DNA of 64,000 nucleotides from Syntrophus aciditrophicus SB (GTDB taxonomy: Bacteria; Desulfobacterota; Syntrophia; Syntrophales; Syntrophaceae): the NCBI RefSeq assembly GCF_000013405.1, contig NC_007759.1, positions 372,001-436,000 on the forward strand. The letters are read 5' to 3'. The position numbers and the translations under genes were made by a program. This document shows, piece by piece, positions 1 through 7,481 of this stretch. Each line of letters begins with the position of its first letter. Position 1 is the stretch's first letter. The notes beneath the pieces are model-generated. The model made no database searches and was not told the DNA's origin. It worked only from the letters and a program-made list of their open reading frames with translations.

Positions 1-701
1 AGAAAAATACGGTCCACCTGTTCCGTGAGCTGATGATGCTTTGTCTTGATCACCTCAAATTTTTCCCGGGGGTACTCGCCTCGCTCCACGATGGTTTCCA
101 GCTTTTCCATGGGGGTCGGCTGATCGTTGACGATGGGCATGACCACCGGACGGGTTATCTGGCCTATCTGGACCTGGACGATGGCGAACCCTTCCTCCTT
201 GACGCGGGCATCCAGATCCTTGAAAAACTGTTTCCCCTTTTCTTCGTACTTTTCGAGGATTTCCTTCTTCATCGTGAGATAATCCTCGCTCTCAAACAGC
301 ATGGGGACGTCTTTTTTCAGGTTTTCCACAAAGGAATGGATATCATCCCGGAACTGCCGCCCCATCCCGGCTTTGAAGCGGAGCAGCCTGGGCGCCTCCG
401 AGTTCTTGAAGTTATAAACGTAGCAGAGGTCGTCGGGAATGAGCTCCTTGCTGGCCATTTCCTCCAGGATTTTAAGCACCGTGGTCATCCGGCCCGTGCC
501 GGCGGAGCCGGTGACGAACATGTGGTAACCCTGTTTCCGGACGCCCAGTCCGAAGCGGAACGCTTCGAGGGCCCGGTTCTGTCCGATGATCTCCTTCAGG
601 GGATCGAGTTCGGTAGTGGTTTCAAAGGGGAGTGTCTGGGGGTCCAGTTTCCAGCGAAGTTTTTCCGGCGGTATGGCTAAAAGAGACTGAAGATCTGACA
701 T
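1..701 (-). CDS. Lon-like AAA+ protease, N-terminal part (gene cut by window edge)
   Basis: Reading the complement from an ATG at 701 gives an open frame to the edge of the window, about 233 codons. The protein begins MSDLQSLLAIPPEKLRWKL, followed by a P-loop region with the string GSAGTGR. An Arg replaces the usual Walker A Lys, which is typical of the AAA_32/Lon-related family rather than classical Lon. A long charged helical region follows. The family is a cytosolic ATP-dependent protease with a C-terminal Ser-Lys protease domain, which lies outside the window and cannot be checked. A purine-rich ribosome site (GAAAGGATG) precedes the start. The gene is divergent from everything downstream and is probably not part of the polysaccharide locus. 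Confidence 0.8.
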   Translation of the reverse strand, partial: MSDLQSLLAIPPEKLRWKLDPQTLPFETTTELDPLKEIIGQNRALEAFRFGLGVRKQGYHMFVTGSAGTGRMTTVLKILEEMASKELIPDDLCYVYNFKNSEAPRLLRFKAGMGRQFRDDIHSFVENLKKDVPMLFESEDYLTMKKEILEKYEEKGKQFFKDLDARVKEEGFAIVQVQIGQITRPVVMPIVNDQPTPMEKLETIVERGEYPREKFEVIKTKHHQLTEQVDRIF

Positions 702-897
702 GGCTTCTCAACATCCTTTCGAAAGATTAAGAATTCCAAAAAAGATTACCCTGCTTCAGTGATGTCCTCTGTTATCCCTTTCTTTTTCAGTGTGCGTTCA
801 ACCTGCGTAAATAGAAGTTATTTTGATTTATGCTACCAGATGTCCGCCATAAAAACAATCTGAACATCGGGGGTTATCGCCCTTCATCCTCTCAGGC

Positions 898-926
898 TTG
901 ACAAAGAGGAACCGTTTTTTTAAAGT
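898..926 (+). promoter_or_regulatory. Candidate sigma-70 promoter for the small cysteine-rich gene
   Basis: A perfect -35 hexamer TTGACA (898-903) is followed after 17 bases by TAAAGT (921-926), four of six matches to the -10 consensus. It lies about 80 bases before the ATG at 1008. The rest of the 702-1007 gap between the divergent genes shows nothing else that I recognise. Confidence 0.5.
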
Positions 927-1007
927 CTTATAAACATTGATTCCACAGGAAAAAGAAAATGTTTCCCTTTTTCCGTCATGAAGGGTCAAGAGAATAAGGA
1001 GGAAAAA

Positions 1008-1211
1008 ATGGAATGTAAAAAGGAAGAAAACCTGGTGTCCTGCCTGTGCACTTATTATTCCTGCTCCCGGAAGGGGGTATGCTGCGACTGCATCCGTTAT
1101 CACCTGAAAAGCCGCCAGCTTCCCGGCTGCTGTTTTTCCAGAGACGCGGAAGCGACCTATGACCGCTCATTCGAGCATTTCGCGCGTCTCGTTCAGGAAG
1201 GAAAAGTCTGA
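1008..1211 (+). CDS. Small cysteine-rich protein, DUF6485-like
   Basis: This 67-residue protein has seven cysteines, spaced as a single Cys, CLCTYYSC, CCDC and CC, a pattern that suggests metal binding or redox chemistry. It resembles the DUF6485 family of small anaerobe proteins of unknown function. I chose the ATG at 1008 because AAGGAGG ends seven bases before it. An in-frame ATG at 978 has no such site and would put the ribosome site inside the coding region. No signal peptide or membrane segment is visible. It stands alone with its own likely promoter and has no obvious link to the polysaccharide genes. Function unknown. Confidence 0.72.
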   Translation: MECKKEENLVSCLCTYYSCSRKGVCCDCIRYHLKSRQLPGCCFSRDAEATYDRSFEHFARLVQEGKV

Positions 1212-1466
1212 TCCGGGAGAATTTGCTCTCCTCCTGATTGTCCCTCTCTTTTCCTGAATCTATTAGAACCATCTAATCCTTTGGACCATACCAAAATAAG
1301 GTGTTGCGCCGGATATAAATCCTACAATACCTGATACCCCCTGCTGGAATCTCATAGTATCATCAAATCACTTTAATTTATCTTTCTTAGATAAGTGAGG
1401 ATCTGGATTAGTCCACAACCAGGAGAACCTCCCCTTCCAAATTTCGAAACAGAGAGGAGGTTTAAA

Positions 1467-1499
1467 ATGATTATCAGACGGGATTCCGAACTCATGTAA
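1467..1499 (+). other. Possible 10-codon leader ORF
   Basis: A strong ribosome site (GAGAGGAGG) directly precedes an ATG that opens only ten codons (MIIRRDSELM) before TAA. The following gene at 1521 has a much weaker ribosome site. The short frame could be a leader peptide, a translational-coupling device, or the stump of a truncated gene. The remainder of 1212-1520 holds no gene and no clear promoter. Confidence 0.3.
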
Positions 1500-1520
1500 T
1501 TCAGAAAGCGGAGCTGTGCC

Positions 1521-2480
1521 ATGAATGCTGATATCTTTGCGGAATGGCTGCGTCGTCAGGGATATAAAGTAGCTCGAACCCCTTCCAGCTACTGGTACGA
1601 AGCAAATGCGAAAGTCTATCAGGCCTTCCCCTATCACTGGGTCATTCAACCGAGTGAGGAGGAGCTGTCAGCCCTTCTGCGGCAAAATCAGGCCATCGCC
1701 CTGCGCTATTCCGCGCCGATTGACAACCCCTTGGGCTGCGTCAGCTATCATGCCGTAATCGACGAGCCCGGCTATGCCCTGGAAAAGCTGGATCGAAGAT
1801 CGCGGCAGAATATCCGCACGGGGCTGAAGAACTGTACCGTGGAGAATATTTCCCTGGAGCGTCTGGCGGAGGAAGGCTGGGAACTGGAGTCGGATACGGC
1901 CGACCGTCAGCAGAGGGAAATCGCCTCGAGCCAGGAAACCTGGCGCCGGCGGTATCTGTCCGCTGCGGACCTTCCCGGTTTCGAGGCGTGGGGAGCCTTG
2001 GTAAACGGCCGCCTGGTCGCGTCGCTTCTCGGCTTTCAATGCGGGGATTGCTTCGAACTCATCTCTCAGCAATGCCACCGGGACTTCCTGAACATCCGCG
2101 TCAATAACGCCGTGAGTTTCATTGCCACTCAGAACGTCAATAATCGGCCGGAAATTAAATCCATTTTCTATACGCTGCAGTCTCTCGACGCGCCGCCCAG
2201 TGTCGACGAATTCAAATTCCGGATGGGATATAGCGCCAAACCGCTGCGGCAGAGAGTGGTTTTCCATCCCTGGATACCCACTGAGGCAAATGGATTGACC
2301 CACGCCATTCTTGTGAAACTCCTGAAAAGAGATCCCAGCAGTCGCCTTTTAGCCAAGGCGGAAGGAATGCTCCGATTCTACCGCCAGGGTCTGCTGCCCC
2401 TCGCAGAGCAGGAATGGCCCGGCTGTCTGGCTGAGGCCAGAGAAAAAATCCTTCATCGTTCCTATGCGGACCAGGTCTGA
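1521..2480 (+). CDS. FemAB/GNAT-superfamily protein, paralogue of the gene at 11580
   Basis: This 319-residue soluble protein has no signal peptide or membrane segment. It shares a collinear set of blocks with the protein at 11580-12458: an N-terminal (F/W)L(M/R)RQG segment, SYWY or CYWY near residue 25, a middle GFEAWGA block, and a C-terminal QSLDAPxSxDxFKFRMG block. The fold looks like the GNAT/FemAB acyltransferases, which transfer acyl or aminoacyl groups from CoA or tRNA; the substrate cannot be read. The ATG at 1521 matches the paralogue's start (MNADIFAEWL versus MEPEVFSEFL), though its ribosome site is weak. Its position before the acyl-carrier cassette fits a role in decorating a sugar, but that is inference. 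Confidence 0.7.
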   Translation: MNADIFAEWLRRQGYKVARTPSSYWYEANAKVYQAFPYHWVIQPSEEELSALLRQNQAIALRYSAPIDNPLGCVSYHAVIDEPGYALEKLDRRSRQNIRTGLKNCTVENISLERLAEEGWELESDTADRQQREIASSQETWRRRYLSAADLPGFEAWGALVNGRLVASLLGFQCGDCFELISQQCHRDFLNIRVNNAVSFIATQNVNNRPEIKSIFYTLQSLDAPPSVDEFKFRMGYSAKPLRQRVVFHPWIPTEANGLTHAILVKLLKRDPSSRLLAKAEGMLRFYRQGLLPLAEQEWPGCLAEAREKILHRSYADQV

Positions 2481-2534
2481 AAAAAGGTCGTAATTCAATC
2501 TGACAGTCGACTCCTTCGCCCTGAAAAAAACATC

Positions 2535-3053
2535 ATGAAAGAATCAAGTAATTGCCAGATACCCTGCCTGCCTGAAATGGCTGAAGGGGAAGCAGCGGTC
2601 GGTCCGCAGCCTTTTATCATGGTTGTCAAAAGGAAGCTGGCCAAGCCGTGGAATTATTGTTTCAAGAACAGGCTGAAAAAATATTTTGCCTTCTTCCGCA
2701 AAGGGGGCGGTGCGCCTGTCGAGATAAACACGTCTTCCGGCTTGAAGGCGGGAGACCTTGTTCGTGTTCGCCCCCCTGAGGACATCAAGGGGTCGCTTGA
2801 TTCCTTTAATGAGCTCAAGGGATGCGCCTTTCTCGAATCCATGTGGCAATACTGCGGGACGACGCAACGGGTGCTCAAGCCCCTGGAGAAATTTCTGGAC
2901 GAGCGTGATTACAAGGTTAAAAAATGCAGAGGAATCGTCATTTTAGAGGGGGTCATCTGTAACGGCACCCCGGTCTTCGGCCGCTGCGACCGTTGCTGTC
3001 ATTTGTTCTGGAGAGAAGAGTGGCTGGAAAAGATCGGTGAATCAGAGAAATAA
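2535..3053 (+). CDS. Conserved hypothetical protein with Cys-rich C-terminal motif
   Basis: The protein has 172 residues. After a basic N-terminal half comes a GDLVRVR segment, which resembles the start of a small beta-barrel. Then follow MWQYCGTTQRVLK and a C-terminal block LEGVICNG...CDRCCHLFWREEWL. I recognise this pattern (MxxYCGxxxRV, then LEGVxCxG and a Cys/FWxExWL block) from uncharacterised proteins near glycosyltransferase and natural-product genes, but no function is known to me. Four or five cysteines in the C-terminal half could bind a metal. There is no signal peptide. It sits 95 bases before the acyl carrier gene and may be co-transcribed with it. The ATG at 2535 has no strong ribosome site, so the N-terminus is uncertain. 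Confidence 0.6.
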   Translation: MKESSNCQIPCLPEMAEGEAAVGPQPFIMVVKRKLAKPWNYCFKNRLKKYFAFFRKGGGAPVEINTSSGLKAGDLVRVRPPEDIKGSLDSFNELKGCAFLESMWQYCGTTQRVLKPLEKFLDERDYKVKKCRGIVILEGVICNGTPVFGRCDRCCHLFWREEWLEKIGESEK

Positions 3054-3148
3054 CGAATTCATTATTACAATGACTCCGCAGACCTGAAACGGAGGATAAA
3101 ATTCATTGTTCGAGACAGGCATGACCAATCGAATCAAGGAGGATGGAC

Positions 3149-3397
3149 ATGGTGGATAAACTGAAGATCCGGGAATTCATTCAAACGGAAATCATGAAGA
3201 AGGGGGATCTCTCCGGAGTGAAGGACTCGGATTCACTCATTGAATCCGGGATCATCGACTCCCTCGGCATACAGATTCTGCTGGAATACCTTGAAAAGTC
3301 ATTTTCCGTATCCATCAGCGATGATGAGCTGGTTCCGGAAAACTTCGAGTCAATTGACGCCATCGCGGAGTTCATCGGCAAGAAGCAGGCGGGTTGA
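3149..3397 (+). CDS. Acyl/peptidyl carrier protein
   Basis: This 82-residue acidic four-helix carrier protein contains the phosphopantetheine attachment motif DSLG in the context GIIDSLGIQ (Ser at about residue 38). The ATG at 3149 is preferred to the in-frame ATG at 3143, because the ribosome site AAGGAGG ends at 3142 and would abut the earlier codon. A stand-alone carrier next to an adenylating ligase and a flavin dehydrogenase is expected to hold the substrate as a thioester while it is oxidised. It would need a phosphopantetheinyl transferase encoded elsewhere. It is the first gene of the compact cassette running to 10241. Confidence 0.9.
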   Translation: MVDKLKIREFIQTEIMKKGDLSGVKDSDSLIESGIIDSLGIQILLEYLEKSFSVSISDDELVPENFESIDAIAEFIGKKQAG

Positions 3398-3463
3398 CCC
3401 AAAACCGGGCGGATTTCGATCCTCTCCGCAGCCGAAGAAAATTAAACTCTATGGGTACATATC

Positions 3464-4474
3464 ATGACTGACAAGAAGAGCGTCTCATCATCAGCCGTGG
3501 GCATCGTCGCGATGGCCTGCTGTTTTCCGGAAAAGATTCTGCCGATAAGCGAGATCTGCCTGCAGGAAGGGATCGACCCCGACTTCATCCTTGAAAATGA
3601 ACTCGATATCGGACAGGTCCGTGTTTTTGAAGGGGAGTGGCGGTCGGATCCGGCGGTTGCCGCGGCGAAGGAGTGCCTGTCACGGGCCGGCCTGAAGCCG
3701 ACGGATATCGATGTGATCGTTGACTTCTCCGTTCTGCCGCAGGATTACGTGGTCCCCGCCTGGAGCATGAGCAATAAAATTCAGTATGATATCGGGGCCG
3801 AGCACGCATTCAATATCGGATTCGGCGGCGGAGGCGTCACGAATCTGCTGGCAGCCTTCAAGTTCGTGTCGGCGCTGATCAAGGCCGATGACGGCGTCAG
3901 AACCGCGCTGCTGATTGCCAGTGATGTATCCATCCCCCGGAACAGGGTCATCAATCCCGATCAGCCCATGACGATCCTCGGCGATGGCGCGAGCGCCCTG
4001 ATCGTGTCCGACAGCGCGGACGTTCTGGAAATCCTTGAAACCGAAATTTCTTCCGACAGCTCCAGGCACGATGTCTTCAACATCCCCGGCGGCGGTCTGG
4101 CACATCCGGACCGTATCGATCTGTATCGGGTGAAGATCGATCCCCTCAAATATTCGGTCTCTTCCTCTTTCGACGCCCTGAAGCAGCTGAGCCGCAAGGC
4201 CGCTGATCTGGCAGGAATATCTCTTGATGAAGTGAATCATTTCATCGGACCGAATATCTCCGGAAAAGATCAATCCCGGTTTGCAGAACTGTTTCATCTT
4301 TCCGACGCCGATCCGTTTGGAAAGAACAGGCGGCAGTATGGACACGTGCAGGCAACGGATCTTGTAATCAATCTCTCGGATTTTCTGGAGAAGCAGGCTG
4401 GGCGGATGAGGGAATTCGGGCTCGTGTGTTCCCATGGGTGGGGACATTCGAGTGGAGCAATGCTGATTAAATGA
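3464..4474 (+). CDS. KAS III-like protein lacking the catalytic triad (first of a pair)
   Basis: The length (336 residues) and layout match FabH-type 3-oxoacyl-ACP synthase III, including the AF...LL.ASD core and the C-terminal half with the GHVQ block. Aligned by eye to E. coli FabH, the nucleophile Cys112 position is Gly122 (in a GFGGGG run), the His244 position is Pro263, and the Asn274 position is His294 (GHVQATD instead of GNTSAAS). It is therefore unlikely to perform normal decarboxylative condensation. The family also contains non-condensing acyltransferases acting on carrier-bound pyrrole acids. It lies 66 bases after the carrier gene and 24 bases before its own paralogue, suggesting a heterodimer. 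The ribosome site is weak. Confidence 0.82.
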   Translation: MTDKKSVSSSAVGIVAMACCFPEKILPISEICLQEGIDPDFILENELDIGQVRVFEGEWRSDPAVAAAKECLSRAGLKPTDIDVIVDFSVLPQDYVVPAWSMSNKIQYDIGAEHAFNIGFGGGGVTNLLAAFKFVSALIKADDGVRTALLIASDVSIPRNRVINPDQPMTILGDGASALIVSDSADVLEILETEISSDSSRHDVFNIPGGGLAHPDRIDLYRVKIDPLKYSVSSSFDALKQLSRKAADLAGISLDEVNHFIGPNISGKDQSRFAELFHLSDADPFGKNRRQYGHVQATDLVINLSDFLEKQAGRMREFGLVCSHGWGHSSGAMLIK

Positions 4475-4498
4475 CCACGTGAATGAAGAGGAACGGAT

Positions 4499-5506
4499 AT
4501 GGATATTGGCATCCTGGCTGAGGCCTATTACCTCCCGCCGAGCAAAAAAAAGGTTCAGGACATATTGGACGCAGAGAACATTCCTTTCGGGACCTTCGCA
4601 AAAAATGTCGATTTCCGGCGTGACATAGGAATTGAAGAGGTCCACGTCACGGACGAAATGCCTTCGGAAGTGGCTGTGAAAACCGCAAAAAACGTTATTT
4701 CGAAAAGCGGGATATCCGGGAGTGAAATCGACCTCATCATTGATTTCACGAGTCTTCCTCAGGATTACATCGGTCCGACATGGTCGGCGGCCGGGCTTGT
4801 TCAGGAAGCGATCGGCGCGGATCGGGCTTTCTGCACGGCGCTCACGGTGGGGGGCTGCGCCAGTTATCATTTCGCGATGCGATCGGCCCTTGCCCTGATG
4901 CGCAGTGACGAAAAGATCAATACGGTTCTTCTGGTCGCGGGAGACAGAACCCCCGACCTCAACAAAACCTATTATCCCATAACCGTGGCCAGTGATGGAG
5001 GAGGGGCCCTGATTCTGAAAAAGGGATGCGACCGGGCCGTCATACTGGGCATTGAAACCATTTCGATCGGACGCCTGCACGACGTGTGGTATGTCCCGGG
5101 GCTGGGCAGGAAAAAGCCGGATGAAGAGGCATCGGAAACCCTGATCCATATGTACTGCAATATGAAAAAGTTCAATGAAGGAGTCATCATCAGGAATTTT
5201 TTCATGTTCAGGAAAGTCATCAACAAGCTGTTGAGCAGGATCGGCATGACCATGGATGACATCGATTATTTTGTTTATCCGACCTTCTCGACATGGGATC
5301 AGAAGTACTTTTGTGAAGCCTTGAATATTCCCCGGGAAAAAGTATCGACAGAGGGACTCCGTCACCGGGGACATGTTCAGGAAAGCGACATGGTGATCAA
5401 TTATGCCCGCGCTGTGGAAGACGGCGCCATCAAAAAGGGCGACATCGTCATGGTGGTTTCCAACGGTGCGGGTTTCGCGTGGTCCGCGGTCGTCGTCAGG
5501 CATTAG
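4499..5506 (+). CDS. KAS III-like protein lacking the catalytic triad (second of a pair)
   Basis: This 335-residue FabH-fold protein is clearly paralogous to its upstream neighbour. Both share SLPQDY, the 40-residue core between AF and the following Asp, and GHVQxxD. The position of the nucleophilic Cys is Val117; a Cys occurs three residues later (Cys120), one helical turn away. The His position is Pro261 and the Asn position is His292. The same Pro and His replacements in both paralogues point to a conserved new function rather than decay. Known split KAS III pairs such as PqsB/PqsC keep one intact active site; this pair appears not to. A ribosome site (AGAGGAACGG) precedes the ATG. Confidence 0.82.
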   Translation: MDIGILAEAYYLPPSKKKVQDILDAENIPFGTFAKNVDFRRDIGIEEVHVTDEMPSEVAVKTAKNVISKSGISGSEIDLIIDFTSLPQDYIGPTWSAAGLVQEAIGADRAFCTALTVGGCASYHFAMRSALALMRSDEKINTVLLVAGDRTPDLNKTYYPITVASDGGGALILKKGCDRAVILGIETISIGRLHDVWYVPGLGRKKPDEEASETLIHMYCNMKKFNEGVIIRNFFMFRKVINKLLSRIGMTMDDIDYFVYPTFSTWDQKYFCEALNIPREKVSTEGLRHRGHVQESDMVINYARAVEDGAIKKGDIVMVVSNGAGFAWSAVVVRH

Positions 5507-5570
5507 GGTGGGCGCATCGGGTTCAGACGCCCCTATCCGGAAGTGAAAAGCGAGAGAAAGGAACTCAGCG

Positions 5571-6230
5571 ATGTTTGAGTATACTCGCATGAGACTGATG
5601 CAGGCCCGCGAATTTGTCGCAACCAAGGGGCTGTCACAGTATTTCAGAGAAAGGGTATATGTTCAAAGAAAGGCGATCGCCGTCCGGAAAGATCTGGCGG
5701 AAGCCCGATTTACCGCTGACCTGTTCGAGCGCGGCGATGTCCGGTTTATCGAGGTCACTCCAGAGAATTCTTTCGAACGTCATGGCGGATATGTGGATGA
5801 AAGCCGGAAATTGAAGGCGTTGTATTACCTTGAACAGGGATATCGGGGTTACGCCCTTGTCCGAGGCAGAAATATCATCGGAGACATCTGGTATTATGCT
5901 CCTGATCAGGCGGGCTGTGCGCGTGTCCATCCTGATTTGTACTGGCTGGGAATCGAACTGGGGCCGGGCCAGGTGTATGAATTCGACATCTATTTCACGC
6001 CGGATGAAAGAGGGACCGGTTTATCCGCCGGTTTGCAGAACAGCGCCGGGTATTCGCAATGCCAGAAAGGATATTCTACTGCTTTTGCCTATTACTGGGC
6101 CGATAATGTGCCGGCGATCTGGAATACCCGGGTGATCAACAAATACAAAGAATGGAAGCATATTAAAGTCAGCCGCTGTTTTCTTTACCCAGGCAGTCTG
6201 CGATTACTGCTCCGGCAGCTGAACCTGTAG
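5571..6230 (+). CDS. GNAT-like acyltransferase in the carrier-protein cassette
   Basis: This 219-residue soluble protein carries a GNAT-type motif A, PDERGTGLSAGL (RGTG loop for the CoA pyrophosphate), near residue 145, after a hydrophobic YEFDIYF strand. The C-terminal segment AYYWADNVPAIWNTRV resembles the late helix and strand of acetyltransferases. The first 60 residues are basic and helical without a recognised domain. GNAT enzymes move an acyl group from CoA, or sometimes from a carrier protein, to an amine or hydroxyl. Here the donor could be the cassette's own carrier. The ribosome site GAAAGGA precedes the ATG at good spacing. A short terminator-like hairpin follows the stop at once. 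Confidence 0.65.
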   Translation: MFEYTRMRLMQAREFVATKGLSQYFRERVYVQRKAIAVRKDLAEARFTADLFERGDVRFIEVTPENSFERHGGYVDESRKLKALYYLEQGYRGYALVRGRNIIGDIWYYAPDQAGCARVHPDLYWLGIELGPGQVYEFDIYFTPDERGTGLSAGLQNSAGYSQCQKGYSTAFAYYWADNVPAIWNTRVINKYKEWKHIKVSRCFLYPGSLRLLLRQLNL

Positions 6231-6231
6231 G

Positions 6232-6250
6232 CTCCCGCGAGGGAGTTTTT
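6232..6250 (+). terminator. Short intrinsic-terminator-like hairpin
   Basis: CTCCC (6232-6236), loop GCGA, GGGAG (6241-6245), then TTTTT. The stem is only five pairs but all-GC at the base of a U run, and it begins one base after the stop codon at 6230. It may attenuate transcription between the KAS III/GNAT genes and the ureohydrolase. Confidence 0.45.
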
Positions 6251-6338
6251 CCGTATTCTGTCGGCTGTGGCAAATGCCGGGGCTTCGGTTTGCTGGACTG
6301 TTGTCGCCGATGAACTGAATCGAATAAGGGGGATATCC

Positions 6339-7340
6339 ATGAATCGCAAGAACGTTCCGATGGTCGCGAACAGAAAAGGCTCTTTGCCACGAGTCTATGG
6401 AGATACGCCTTCGTTCCTGGGGGTCGATGTCGTTGACATCAATCGCCTTGAGAAGGGCAGGGACGTGATCTTCTCCGGGGTGCCCTGGGAAGGAACGGTG
6501 ACCTGGGGGTCTTTTTCGGGCTGCGAGCTCGCGCCGCGGGCAATCCGGCACAGCGCGGCGCGATACGGCGGATTTCTGCCGGAATACGAGCTGGATTTCT
6601 TTGACTATCTGACTGTCGCAGATGCCGGGGATGTGTCCGTTGATCCGAACAGTCCGGAAAAAACGATGAACAACATCTATTCTTCCATGGACAGGATTTA
6701 CGGGAAGGGAAGCATTCCAGTCACGGTAGGCGGCGATCATTCCATTACCCCGCCCATTGTGGATGCCCTAGGCAACAACGCGAAGGGCCCTATCGGCATT
6801 CTTCATTTCGACGCTCATCTGGACAACGCGAAGGTTTTCGGTGAAGATCTGTTCGCCCGCTGCAGTCCCCTGCATCGCATCGCCCAGAATGAAAAAGTGA
6901 GAACGGAAAGCATCGTTCATATCGGCATTCGGGGGCCGAGAAATTCTCCCTCCCAGTTGGAGTATGCCTGGCAGATAGGGGCGAGAGTCTTCAACATCCG
7001 GGAGATCAGAGAAAGAGGCATGACTTCGGTCATCGACGAAGCGCTCAGGATCGCGTCAAACCAGACTGAACATGTGTATGTGACAATTTGCAGCGACTGC
7101 ATTGACGCGTCCTTCAATCCCGGAGGCCCAGCGGATTTCAACGGCCTGTTTCCTCACGAATTGTTCTCGGCTCTCTACACGATCGGAAGGGCGGGGATAT
7201 CCGGTTTGGACTACGTGGAAGTCTATCCGATTCAGGACCCGAATTCGTTTTCTTCTCACCTGGCTTCCTGGGCGATCATCCATGCCCTCGTGGGGCTGGC
7301 CTCGGGAAAGAAAAAAAAGAGCGAAACGGCAACGGCCTGA
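6339..7340 (+). CDS. Agmatinase/arginase-family ureohydrolase with altered active site
   Basis: This 333-residue protein has the ureohydrolase fold signature: GGDHS (His134) and FDAHLDN (Asp158, His160, Asp162). The last metal-binding segment is changed. Where agmatinases read S-x-D-x-D, this protein reads T-I-Cys251-S-Asp253, so the first of the two bridging Asp residues is Cys. The catalytic His of the (S)HG loop also appears to be Arg174. Normal family members hydrolyse a guanidino group to urea and an amine through a di-manganese centre. The changes suggest another substrate or chemistry. The ATG at 6339 follows AAGGGGG. The C-terminus is short and basic. Location inside the carrier cassette argues for a biosynthetic, not catabolic, role. 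Confidence 0.8.
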   Translation: MNRKNVPMVANRKGSLPRVYGDTPSFLGVDVVDINRLEKGRDVIFSGVPWEGTVTWGSFSGCELAPRAIRHSAARYGGFLPEYELDFFDYLTVADAGDVSVDPNSPEKTMNNIYSSMDRIYGKGSIPVTVGGDHSITPPIVDALGNNAKGPIGILHFDAHLDNAKVFGEDLFARCSPLHRIAQNEKVRTESIVHIGIRGPRNSPSQLEYAWQIGARVFNIREIRERGMTSVIDEALRIASNQTEHVYVTICSDCIDASFNPGGPADFNGLFPHELFSALYTIGRAGISGLDYVEVYPIQDPNSFSSHLASWAIIHALVGLASGKKKKSETATA

Positions 7341-7481
7341 CGCGGTCGGTTTCCCAGGGGAGGCGGGTTCTGCGGTTCCGTCCGCCTCAGGACGAGAAGG
7401 TTCAAACGACATCTGAAAGTTGCGTGTTGCAGGGATTATTCTGAATTCTTTCATTTTTCCTGAGACAACGGGAGGGAAAAC

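Noticed and set aside
33-680. 215-codon + strand open frame
   Set aside because: It is antisense to the Lon-like gene, whose minus-strand frame carries clear AAA_32 motifs and a proper start at 701.
3680-5626. 648-codon minus-strand open frame
   Set aside because: It overlaps both KAS III-like genes; the protein has no recognisable motif and no ribosome site, as expected for a high-GC shadow frame.
7360-7388. GAGGCGG/CCGCCTC inverted repeat after the ureohydrolase gene
   Set aside because: The loop is long and no U run follows, so it is not called a terminator.
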